Shown here: positions 45,486 to 53,210 of the stretch, in pieces | Layout: every line of letters begins with the position of its first letter | How positions within the stretch are numbered: position 1 is the first letter of the stretch | The notes under the pieces: generated by a model | What the model was told of the DNA's origin: nothing | What the model saw: only the letters and a program-made list of their open reading frames with translations | The model's database searches: none | From: Verrucomicrobiota bacterium | GTDB lineage: Bacteria > Verrucomicrobiota > Verrucomicrobiia > Verrucomicrobiales > DEV007 | Assembly (NCBI GenBank): GCA_024277195.1 | Contig: JAJRVS010000113.1 | Span: 57,772 to 121,771, forward strand | Direction: 5' to 3' | DNA: 64,000 nucleotides | Program-made: the position numbers and the translations under genes

Positions 45486-46379
45486 ATGCAACGGCTCAAA
45501 AACATCATGACCGTCGAGTTATTTATTCAACTCACGATTTTTATCATCGTGCTTGCCGTAGCATGGATCAATGAATCAGGAACAATATTCATGCTGACGG
45601 TGGTAAGTTTGGCCAATATTTCCCTAGTGGTTGCTGTTCTCTACACCGTGAATACGGCGATTCATGCCAAGCCCGATCAATTTCCTTTTGGTACTGGGCG
45701 ATTGGAAAACGCCAGTGCTTTTGGCTGCGCTTTGCTCATGGTAGCAGGGGCCGCTTATAGTTTGATGGGTTCGACCGCTCAAATTTTTTATCCTGAAGAT
45801 CATATGATGCCGCGTTTGGGCTTGGTAAGCATACCGGTATTTTTTAGTTTTTTTGCCAATCTAGTGATGACATGGGTTCTGCTTCGGTCAGAAAAAAAAC
45901 AGGCTAGTATTTCGCCGGTTGAAGAATCCCTTCGTTTGGCTTTTCGCATCGGTTGTTATCGCGACGGTATACTTTGTGCATCGCTGCTCATAGGTATTCA
46001 GTTTGCTAAAATGACACATTTGAATCCAGTTCTAATGGACGGGGTCATAGCGAGTCTGGTCGCTGTTTTCATCATTGTGAAATCATGGCCTATTTTGCTT
46101 ACAAATTTTCGGGTGCTGGTGGATTTCCCCTTGCCTGAAACTGAGCAGATGGAGATCATCAAGGTGTTGGTTAAAAATCACGATGTTTATGAAGATCTGG
46201 GAAGGATTTACACTTCGCGACGCGGTAAGCAGTGTGTGATTGAGATCGAGTTGGGTTTTTTGGCGGAGACAAGGGTTGAGAAAATTCTAGAGCTGGAACA
46301 ATTGTTCCAGGAGCAGTTTCATCAAAATTACCCTGATTCGATTTTCCGCATTTTGCCTTTTGTGGTGAATGTCTCTTAA
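45486..46379 (+). CDS. CDF-like membrane transporter with altered metal sites
   Basis: The 297-residue protein has about six membrane helices and the CDF landmark FPFGTGRLENAS after helix 2, with a cytoplasmic C-terminal domain (about 210-297) of the ferredoxin-like CDF type. CDF proteins normally bind Zn or another divalent metal with HxxxD or DxxxD in helices 2 and 5. Here helix 2 reads SLANISLVVAVL with no acidic residue, and helix 5 reads GCYRDGILCAS with only one Asp. Transport of divalent metal is therefore doubtful. The ATG at 45486 is preferred. M8 (45507) is possible. Confidence 0.72.
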   Translation: MQRLKNIMTVELFIQLTIFIIVLAVAWINESGTIFMLTVVSLANISLVVAVLYTVNTAIHAKPDQFPFGTGRLENASAFGCALLMVAGAAYSLMGSTAQIFYPEDHMMPRLGLVSIPVFFSFFANLVMTWVLLRSEKKQASISPVEESLRLAFRIGCYRDGILCASLLIGIQFAKMTHLNPVLMDGVIASLVAVFIIVKSWPILLTNFRVLVDFPLPETEQMEIIKVLVKNHDVYEDLGRIYTSRRGKQCVIEIELGFLAETRVEKILELEQLFQEQFHQNYPDSIFRILPFVVNVS

Positions 46380-46530
46380 GACTGAAAGAGCTGCTGGAAG
46401 TACGCAAAATTGCTGCCGTAACTAATTTATTTGAAATCGTTGCTGATCGAACTACTGCTATAAACTGTATTTCACGAAACGAAGCTTGTGAGATTCATCT
46501 CAAATAACACATCCCACTTAATCCGATATT

Positions 46531-47301
46531 ATGTCCGATCCCAAATCAGCTGAAAACTCATCAGGTAAATCTAAAAAAGGTCTTAGCCCGTTAGCCTGGG
46601 TAGGCATTGGTTGTGGCGGCCTGCTGGTCTTGGGACTCATTGCCGTCGTCGCTGGGGGTATGATTTTGGGCAATAAGGTCAAACAAGGTCTTGCGGATGC
46701 AAATGGCAACCCCGAACGTTTTGCTGCTGAGATGGTGGTGAAGTTCAATCCGGATATGGAATTGGTTGAAAGCAATGATGAAGAGGGAAAGATCACCATC
46801 AAAATGACCAAAACAGGTGAAGTGCATACTTTTTCTTATGCCGATCTCAAGGATGGTAAGTTTAGCGTGGAGTCCACCACAGCGGATGGAAAAACCACGT
46901 CGGTCAAGCATGATGGTCAAACGATGAAAATAGACGATGGGGAGGGCAAGACCACCACGGTAACGGCTTCCCAAAAAGGAAACTATTGGGCGAATTTGCC
47001 TGCACACTTCAAAGATTTTGTCTATCCTGGCGTAGGCGATGTCGCGAGTCCTCTGACAGTAAGCGAGGACGATAAGGCGATCAAAGCGTCATTTATTTTC
47101 ATTACCAAGGATAAGCAAGAGGCGGTGCTTAAATTTTATCAGGATATATTCGCGGCTGGAAGTTATACGGTTGAGGATAAAGCAGATTTAATGGGCAAGG
47201 GTTTGCATGGCAGCAAGGATAAAAAATTGATCAAAGTCACTGTTACCACTCAAGGTGATAATGAAACTGTTGTGATGTTTTACGCAGAGCTTGCCAAATA
47301 A
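46531..47301 (+). CDS. Single-pass membrane protein, unknown function
   Basis: After a charged cytoplasmic N-terminus (about 1-20) the protein has one Gly-rich membrane helix (about 22-47, GIGCGGLLVLGLIAVV) and an extracytoplasmic region of about 205 residues rich in Lys, Asp and Thr (for example KTTSVKHDGQTMKIDD). The last 110 residues look like a compact domain with FKDFVYPGVGDVASPL. No family was recognised. It lies 14 bases before tadA and may be co-transcribed with it. Confidence 0.65.
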   Translation: MSDPKSAENSSGKSKKGLSPLAWVGIGCGGLLVLGLIAVVAGGMILGNKVKQGLADANGNPERFAAEMVVKFNPDMELVESNDEEGKITIKMTKTGEVHTFSYADLKDGKFSVESTTADGKTTSVKHDGQTMKIDDGEGKTTTVTASQKGNYWANLPAHFKDFVYPGVGDVASPLTVSEDDKAIKASFIFITKDKQEAVLKFYQDIFAAGSYTVEDKADLMGKGLHGSKDKKLIKVTVTTQGDNETVVMFYAELAK

Positions 47302-47315
47302 TTTATAAGCGGGTG

Positions 47316-47870
47316 ATGGATAACATTAATTTGAGTGACTCTGACCGTGAGACCGTCGCGGAATTCGAGAAAATCATTGATCTCGAAAGCGATACTTTTT
47401 TCATGAGCCAAGCGCTGCGTCAGGCGCAGAAGGCTTATTTGGCAGAGGAGGTGCCGGTGGGTGCGGTGATCGTTAGAGACAGTCAGATTATTGCCCGGGC
47501 ATCGAATCAGGTGGAAACGCTCAAAGACGCTACGGCGCACGCCGAGATGCTGGCACTGACCCAGGCGCAGAGTGTGTTGGGTGATTGGCGGCTGACGGAT
47601 TGCCAGCTTTACGTATCGAAAGAGCCTTGTCCGATGTGCGCGGGTGCGATTGTGCATTGTCGCATAGAGCGGGTGATCTTTGGCTGCGGTGATGAAGAAG
47701 GGGGTGCTGCCGGTGGATTTATCAATTTATTGCAACAGCCAACCTTGAATCACGCTGCGGAGGTGACTGCCGGAGTAATGGAGGAGGAGTCGCGCCTATT
47801 GATACAGACATTTTTCCGGGAAGCACGGGAGAAACAGAAAGCAAAAACCCAGGGTGAGATGCTTTCCTGA
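47316..47870 (+). CDS. tadA: tRNA adenosine-34 deaminase
   Basis: TadA converts A34 of tRNA-Arg(ACG) to inosine. The zinc motif HAEM (AHAEMLALTQA) and the PCPMCAGAI pair of Cys are clear, preceded by VPVGAVIV. The protein has a roughly 28-residue N-terminal extension before the usual FMSQALRQA start and 184 residues in total. Both GTG at 47313 and ATG at 47316 are open; the ATG is chosen. It lies 14 bases after the preceding membrane-protein gene. Confidence 0.94.
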   Translation: MDNINLSDSDRETVAEFEKIIDLESDTFFMSQALRQAQKAYLAEEVPVGAVIVRDSQIIARASNQVETLKDATAHAEMLALTQAQSVLGDWRLTDCQLYVSKEPCPMCAGAIVHCRIERVIFGCGDEEGGAAGGFINLLQQPTLNHAAEVTAGVMEEESRLLIQTFFREAREKQKAKTQGEMLS

Positions 47871-47889
47871 AGGCTTTTGTTGTTCCGCA

Positions 47890-47911
47890 GGCATCATTTT
47901 TTTACGATGCC
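47890..47911 (+). promoter_or_regulatory. Hairpin between tadA and Gfo/Idh gene
   Basis: GGCATC (47890-47895) and GATGCC (47906-47911) pair perfectly, with a loop that contains seven T. This is a modest stem; it might act as a weak terminator after tadA or as part of the next gene's leader. Confidence 0.3.
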
Positions 47912-47951
47912 GATTTGATAAAGTTTATAAAACGTATTTAGCTACCACATT

Positions 47952-49478
47952 ATGAAAAAAGAAACCTCCGGAAGTACAACTTCCTCACGTCGTAAATTCC
48001 TCAAATACGGTGCCGGCTTTGGCGCTGCTTTGGCTTGGCCTAATTCCACCGTGTTGGGAGCCAATGATGACATCCGTGTGGGTGTGATCGGGGTCAATGG
48101 CCGCGGACGCCATCACCTTAATGCTTTTTCGCGGATGAAGGATGCCCGGGTAGCGGCGATTTGTGATATTGCTCCTGATTTACTGGATGCCCGTACCACG
48201 TTGCTTTCGGCGCAACAGAAGATCACGGTGAAAGGTTTTTCCGACATGCGTGAGATGCTCGAAAAGGGTGACATCGATGCAATCAGTGTGGCGACTCCGA
48301 ATCACTGGCATTCTCTCGCTGGTATTTGGGCGATGCAGGCCGGTAAAGATGCTTATGTCGAAAAACCGATTTCGCACAATGTCTGGGAAGGTCGCCAAGT
48401 GGTTAAAACCGCACGCAAATACAATCGCATCTGTCAGGGTGGTACGCAAAGTCGTTCGATGCCGACCATCCGCGCTGCGGTGGATTATGTGCACGCAGGC
48501 AAACTCGGTAAAATCCAGTTTGTCAAAGGCATGTGTTATAAAGGTCGCCCGCCAATTGGTTTGGGTGGAGGTGGCGAGATCCCTCCGGGTCTGGATTACG
48601 ATTTGTGGTGTGGGCCCCGACCGATTGAAAAACCGCTCAAACGCAAGAGGTTGCATTACGACTGGCATTGGTTTTATGCTTACGGCAATGGCGACATGGG
48701 CAATCAGGGAATTCACCAGATGGACGTGGGTCGCTGGTTTTTGGGAGAGAAAAAACTGTCACCCCGGGTGATGTCGATCGGTGGACGTCTGGGTTATGAA
48801 GATGATGGTGAAACACCCAATACTCAGATTGTTTATCACGACTACGACAGTGCTCCGTTGATTTTCGAAACCCGCGGGTTGCCACGGGATAAAGAATCAC
48901 AGGAAACGGCTTGGGGTAAAAACATGAATCATCCGGAGGAGTTCCCTGAATTAGGAGGTGTGGCGGTGATGGTGCAGTGTGAAGAGGGGCGGGTGTATTG
49001 TTCGTCTGGTGGAAAGGTGAAAGTGACTGATAACAAGGGGGTGGAAATGACCCAGATCAAACCACCGAATGACAATGACCAGGCATTGGAGCCGGATCAT
49101 TTTAAAAACTTCATTCAAGCTGTGCGCAGCCGTAAGGTTTCCGATTTGCACGCGGATTGTGAAGAGACCCACATTTCAAGTGCTCTGTGTCACACTGGCA
49201 TGATTTCCCACTTCATGGGCAAGGATGCTCATGACGAAGAAGTTCGTGAAAAAATCAAGAGTGATAATTTTCTCGCTGGACGTTACGCTGCGATGGCGGA
49301 GCATTTGATGGCAAACGATGTTAACCTTGAGAAAGACAACATCACTCTCGGGCCATGGTTGAAGTTCAATCCGGAGAACGAGCAGTTTGAGAAAAACGGT
49401 GACGCGATTGATCAAAAAGCCAATCAACTGGCTAAGGAAAGTTATCGTGAGCCATACGTTGTTCCAGAAAAAATCTAA
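47952..49478 (+). CDS. Tat-exported Gfo/Idh/MocA-family oxidoreductase (copy 1)
   Basis: The twin-arginine signal SSRRKFLKYGAGFGAALAWP (R13-R14) precedes a Rossmann domain starting RVGVIGVNGRG. The EKP-type catalytic block is YVEKPISHNVWEG, followed by the large family-specific C-terminal domain (YGNGDMGNQGIHQMDVGRWF) typical of verrucomicrobial and planctomycete members. These enzymes oxidise or rearrange sugars with NAD(P), and related GH109 members use the same fold as glycosidases. Which sugar is used here is unknown. The following gene at 49601 is a close tandem duplicate, separated by an intrinsic terminator. Confidence 0.9.
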   Translation: MKKETSGSTTSSRRKFLKYGAGFGAALAWPNSTVLGANDDIRVGVIGVNGRGRHHLNAFSRMKDARVAAICDIAPDLLDARTTLLSAQQKITVKGFSDMREMLEKGDIDAISVATPNHWHSLAGIWAMQAGKDAYVEKPISHNVWEGRQVVKTARKYNRICQGGTQSRSMPTIRAAVDYVHAGKLGKIQFVKGMCYKGRPPIGLGGGGEIPPGLDYDLWCGPRPIEKPLKRKRLHYDWHWFYAYGNGDMGNQGIHQMDVGRWFLGEKKLSPRVMSIGGRLGYEDDGETPNTQIVYHDYDSAPLIFETRGLPRDKESQETAWGKNMNHPEEFPELGGVAVMVQCEEGRVYCSSGGKVKVTDNKGVEMTQIKPPNDNDQALEPDHFKNFIQAVRSRKVSDLHADCEETHISSALCHTGMISHFMGKDAHDEEVREKIKSDNFLAGRYAAMAEHLMANDVNLEKDNITLGPWLKFNPENEQFEKNGDAIDQKANQLAKESYREPYVVPEKI

Positions 49479-49519
49479 AACGACGGGTATTTGGTATTTA
49501 AGGGCTGTGGCCCTAATGA

Positions 49520-49548
49520 GGCACTGCTGGAAACGGCAGTGCCTTTTT
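49520..49548 (+). terminator. Intrinsic terminator between tandem Gfo/Idh genes
   Basis: GGCACTGC (49520-49527) and GCAGTGCC (49536-49543) form a perfect 8-bp stem with an 8-base loop, followed by TTTTT. It ends the first gene's transcript 42 bases after its stop, so the second copy probably needs its own promoter. Confidence 0.85.
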
Positions 49549-49600
49549 ATTTGTCAGCATCGTTTGCAAAAGCAGGTATTCTCTTGTTGGTTTTGTAACT

Positions 49601-51124
49601 ATGAAAAAACCCCCTAGTTCGCAGCACACTTCCTCACGCCGTAAGTTTTTGAAATACGGAGCTGGTTTTGGGGCGGCCTTAGCCTGGCCCAATTCCAAAG
49701 TAATAGGTGCTAATGATGACATCCGGGTTGGAGTCGTGGGGGTTAAAGGGCGAGGTCAGGCGCATATCAAGGGTTTTGTGAATACCAAAGGGGTGAGAGT
49801 GGCTGCGCTGTGCGACGTGGATCCCTCTTATCTGGATGCTCGTACTACTTTGCTTTCTGCGCAGCAGAAGATGAAGGTGGAGAGTTATTCTGATATGAGG
49901 GAGATGTTTGATAAGGCCGATATCGACGCTTTTTCCACGGCTACTCCGAATCATTGGCATTCGCTGGCGGGAATTTGGGCGATGCAGGCAGGCAAGGATG
50001 CTTATGTGGAAAAACCGGTTTCCCATAATGTTTGGGAAGGTCGTCAGTTGGTGAAGACGGCGCGTAAATACAATCTTATCTGTCAGGGAGGAACACAAAG
50101 CCGATCTATTGAACAGATTGCCAATGCGGTGGCTTATGTGAAAAGTGGTGCCCTTGGGAAAATTTTATGGGCTAAGGGCACTTGTTATAACCCGCGCCCT
50201 TCGATCGGTTTGGTGGCTGATGGTGGTGGTGAAATTCCTGCGGGTTTGAATTACGATTTGTGGTGCGGGCCGGCTCCGATGCAGAAGCCTCTGCGACGGG
50301 AGAATTTGCATTACGACTGGCATTGGACTTATGATTATGGCAATGGCGACATGGGCAATCAGGGTATTCACCAGATGGATGTCGCGCGGTGGTTTTTGGG
50401 CGAGAAAAAACTCTCGCCGAGAGTGATGTCGATTGGTGGGCGGCTGGGTTATAAGGACGATGGTGAAACCCCCAATACCCAAGTGGTTTACCACGACTAT
50501 GAAGCCGCTCCGTTGATCTTTGAGACACGAGGTTTGCCGCATAATAAAGCAGCGCAGGCTGGCGGGAAAAGTGGCTGGGGGAAAAACATGGATCATCCAG
50601 AGGAGTTTCCGAAGGAAGGGGGTGTCGGCATGGTGATTCAGTGTGAAGGAGGCCGGGTGTATTGCGGCAGGAGCAAAGTGAAGGTGACCGATAACCAGGG
50701 TAAGGAGTTGATTAAAATCGAAGGATCAACCAGCAGCGACGGTCATTTTGCCAATTTTATTAAAGCTGTGCGCAGTCGCAAAATTTCTGATTTGCATGCG
50801 GATTGTGAAGAGACTCATATTTCTAGCGGGTTGTGTCACACCGGGCTGATTTCTCATCGACTGGGACAAGAGCTGCACGATGGTGAAGTGCGTGAGAGTA
50901 TCAAAAGCGATAATTTTCTCGCTGGTCGTTATGCCGCGATGGAAGAACATCTGCGCCTCAATGAAGTGGATTTGTCCAAAGAGACGATCCGTCTCGGGCC
51001 GTGGTTGAAATTCAATCCTGACAGTGAATGGTTCGAAGGCAATGAAGGCACCTTGGACGACAGGGCTAACAAACTGGCAACGCGGGTTTACCGGGCGCCT
51101 TATGTGGTACCGGAGAAGGTCTAG
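49601..51124 (+). CDS. Tat-exported Gfo/Idh/MocA-family oxidoreductase (copy 2)
   Basis: This 507-residue protein aligns with the preceding gene along its whole length without large gaps: same Tat signal (SSRRKFLKYGAGFGAALAWP), same EKP block (YVEKPVSHNVWEG), same NGDMGNQGIHQMDV and the same ending YVVPEK. Differences cluster in the lineage-specific loops, for example the substrate-side segment after RSIEQIANAV. The pair therefore arose by tandem duplication and has since diverged, perhaps for different sugar stereochemistry. Both are predicted periplasmic. Confidence 0.9.
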   Translation: MKKPPSSQHTSSRRKFLKYGAGFGAALAWPNSKVIGANDDIRVGVVGVKGRGQAHIKGFVNTKGVRVAALCDVDPSYLDARTTLLSAQQKMKVESYSDMREMFDKADIDAFSTATPNHWHSLAGIWAMQAGKDAYVEKPVSHNVWEGRQLVKTARKYNLICQGGTQSRSIEQIANAVAYVKSGALGKILWAKGTCYNPRPSIGLVADGGGEIPAGLNYDLWCGPAPMQKPLRRENLHYDWHWTYDYGNGDMGNQGIHQMDVARWFLGEKKLSPRVMSIGGRLGYKDDGETPNTQVVYHDYEAAPLIFETRGLPHNKAAQAGGKSGWGKNMDHPEEFPKEGGVGMVIQCEGGRVYCGRSKVKVTDNQGKELIKIEGSTSSDGHFANFIKAVRSRKISDLHADCEETHISSGLCHTGLISHRLGQELHDGEVRESIKSDNFLAGRYAAMEEHLRLNEVDLSKETIRLGPWLKFNPDSEWFEGNEGTLDDRANKLATRVYRAPYVVPEKV

Positions 51125-51146
51125 TGGTTTTTGCTTGGCTGCAGAA

Positions 51147-52076
51147 TTATTTGCCCGAGGCAAAATTTTTCTGATGAAATTGCATCAGTTCCAGGCCGCG
51201 CTTTTGGTAATTCTTTATAGCAGAGTGCTCAACTCCATCAGCGACTAACAAGCTGTTTGGGACCTTGAGTTGATTCAAATATCGCGAAAATTTCAAATTA
51301 AATTCGTAGTTGAATCCTTTATTGCCTACCCATAATAAGATAGGGAGTTTGGGACGGTTTTTTCGTTGAGCGTATTTTGCAGCGAGATCCCAGGTATTGT
51401 ATCCTACGGGCAAAAAACGAAGTTTCGGGTTTTCCCAGCCGTCATTTTCCTGAATGCGTTTTTCGGGGCCGTATCCGGATCCGCCGGGGGCGGCAGAGGC
51501 AAACAGTTCGGGATAAGTGAACATGATGCGCGTGGTTCCGCGGCCACCTTGACTGAAACCTTCAATGGCACGGCCCGCCTTGCCGAGAGTGCGCCATTTT
51601 TTATCAATGTGGGGGATGAGTTCTTTGACAAAAACATCTTCCCCGAGTCCATGTTCTTTTTTAGGGAAGTTGTACCAGCTCATCGGTCCGCCATTGGGGA
51701 AAACATAAATGCTTGCTTGGATGTGTTTGTTTTTGATCGCTTGATCGACAAAAGTGGCGATGCGGATGCTTTTGTTTTCGGATCCAGGTCGTCCTCCGTG
51801 CAAATGATATACGACGGGGTAGGATTTGTTCGAGCTGTGGTAGCCGAGTGGCAGGTAAATGTAATAACCGACCTTGATCTGCATGGATGGGCTGGTGAAG
51901 GTCGAGTGTTGCAGACCTTCAGGCAGATTGAGTTTATCAAATTTCGCTGCGGGGAGAGAATTCACCCAGGAGAAGGGATTTGTAGTTTTTCCCGAATTTT
52001 TATGCTTGCTTTTTTGCTGAGCCGAAAGGGTTTGCAGGCTGAACAAGAGGATGAAAAAAAAGGTAAAAGTGCGCAT
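51147..52076 (-). CDS. Secreted alpha/beta-hydrolase (esterase D type)
   Basis: The N-terminus MRTFTFFFILLFSLQTLSA is a signal peptide. The hydrolase fold shows the LPLGYHSSNKSYPVVYHLHG entry (oxyanion HGG), the nucleophile elbow GFSQGG and the catalytic His in DGVEHSA. The architecture resembles the putative esterase family that includes feruloyl and acetyl esterases. The 309-residue length is normal. It is convergent with the second Gfo/Idh gene 22 bases away, so it is unlikely to be in the same operon, but the extracellular sugar theme fits. Confidence 0.85.
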   Translation of the reverse strand: MRTFTFFFILLFSLQTLSAQQKSKHKNSGKTTNPFSWVNSLPAAKFDKLNLPEGLQHSTFTSPSMQIKVGYYIYLPLGYHSSNKSYPVVYHLHGGRPGSENKSIRIATFVDQAIKNKHIQASIYVFPNGGPMSWYNFPKKEHGLGEDVFVKELIPHIDKKWRTLGKAGRAIEGFSQGGRGTTRIMFTYPELFASAAPGGSGYGPEKRIQENDGWENPKLRFLPVGYNTWDLAAKYAQRKNRPKLPILLWVGNKGFNYEFNLKFSRYLNQLKVPNSLLVADGVEHSAIKNYQKRGLELMQFHQKNFASGK

Positions 52077-52249
52077 GGGCTCTAAAGGTAAAGGCTAATC
52101 AGAATTGGTAAACGGTATTTATTATTTTTGAGGCTGCAGTTCAGGAGATGATTTGATCTTGCTCAATAGGAAGAGTAAGACTTCTGATGTTTGAATTAAT
52201 GCCATGAAAGCTTGACGTTGGCTTGGCTGACCACTATTCATTATTCAAG

Positions 52250-52756
52250 ATGAAAATTCGTACTGATAATTGGCGACCGGCCATGCACCTGGTCATAGCG
52301 TTTGCTTCGATCACTTTGATTTTGTTAATCACTTCTGCTTGTCAGAGTAAAAAAGCAGCCAGTGGGGCAGCGGCGATTGGGGGTAATGTGAAAATGGTTG
52401 AGTTGCGGCAGGTGATTCATTCGCAGGTGCCGGATCTTCATCGCGCAACGGCGCTGATCAACATGGTGGGTTTTGCCGAGCAGGAATTGGGCGCCATCAA
52501 TGAGGTTTATCTTAAATATAGCAAGAAGTTTGGCAAAGTTTCGGCAAACCACTCTAAAAGCGCCGGTGACTTGCATCTTATTTTGAGAGAGTGGGAGGGG
52601 CAAACCACTAGACGCCGCCGGCGTTTGACTGATGCGTTGTTGGCGATGAAAGGCCAGGCCACCGCGGAAGAGTGGCCTGCCATATCAAGAGCATTTATGA
52701 ATTCTGTAGCTCAGCAGTCGGATCGTTATCAGGGGCTTCACGCTTCGGAATCTTAA
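52250..52756 (+). CDS. Putative small lipoprotein, helical, paralogue of 52786 gene
   Basis: The start at 52250 gives MKIRTDNWRPAMH and a hydrophobic stretch ending LLITSAC, a plausible lipobox with Cys at residue 31. The mature protein (about 137 residues) is helical and basic, with FGKVSANHSKSAGDLHLIL, a TRRRRR cluster and TAEEWPAISR. The next gene's product aligns with it over the C-terminal half (FDKVASNYSATPAEVHAAL and KKEWKKLIK), suggesting duplicated genes. I do not recognise the family. 168 residues. Confidence 0.65.
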   Translation: MKIRTDNWRPAMHLVIAFASITLILLITSACQSKKAASGAAAIGGNVKMVELRQVIHSQVPDLHRATALINMVGFAEQELGAINEVYLKYSKKFGKVSANHSKSAGDLHLILREWEGQTTRRRRRLTDALLAMKGQATAEEWPAISRAFMNSVAQQSDRYQGLHASES

Positions 52757-52785
52757 TATTTTAAATTTATCACCGTTATATAATT

Positions 52786-53190
52786 ATGATCATCGCACTT
52801 ATCGTACTTGTTTTACTTTCGGGTGGCCTTAATGCCCCCAATCTTGATCTTTCGGATCCTGCTGTTTTGGTGGAGTTTCAGAAGGATGTTGCAACTATTA
52901 TTGAAGACCCTTCACGGGCAACAACCGTAAGCAATGCGGTTTACCATTTGAATGTCATGTCTTTCAAATCCCGGTCGGCCAAAGGGGCGATTGAGCAGGA
53001 AATTATAGATTTCGATAAAGTTGCCAGTAATTATTCCGCTACTCCAGCAGAAGTTCATGCCGCGTTGAAAGAACTAGAGCAGTCTTTGGTCAATGTGAGT
53101 CGCAGCACAATTGATGGACGTGAAGTCATCCGCCAAAATACGACTAAAAAAGAATGGAAAAAATTGATAAAGACCTTGGCTAAGAAGTAG
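52786..53190 (+). CDS. Small exported helical protein, paralogue of 52250 gene
   Basis: This 134-residue protein starts with a short hydrophobic segment (MIIALIVLVLLSGGLNA), a possible signal peptide or anchor. It lacks the lipobox Cys. The body shows the same spacing as its neighbour: RATTVSN for RATALIN, DFDKVASNYSATPAEVH for KFGKVSANHSKSAGDLH and TKKEWKKL for TAEEWPAI. It begins 29 bases after the neighbour's stop, so they are co-transcribed. Function is unknown. Confidence 0.65.
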   Translation: MIIALIVLVLLSGGLNAPNLDLSDPAVLVEFQKDVATIIEDPSRATTVSNAVYHLNVMSFKSRSAKGAIEQEIIDFDKVASNYSATPAEVHAALKELEQSLVNVSRSTIDGREVIRQNTTKKEWKKLIKTLAKK

Positions 53191-53210
53191 GTGTTTACAC
53201 GCTACAGGCG

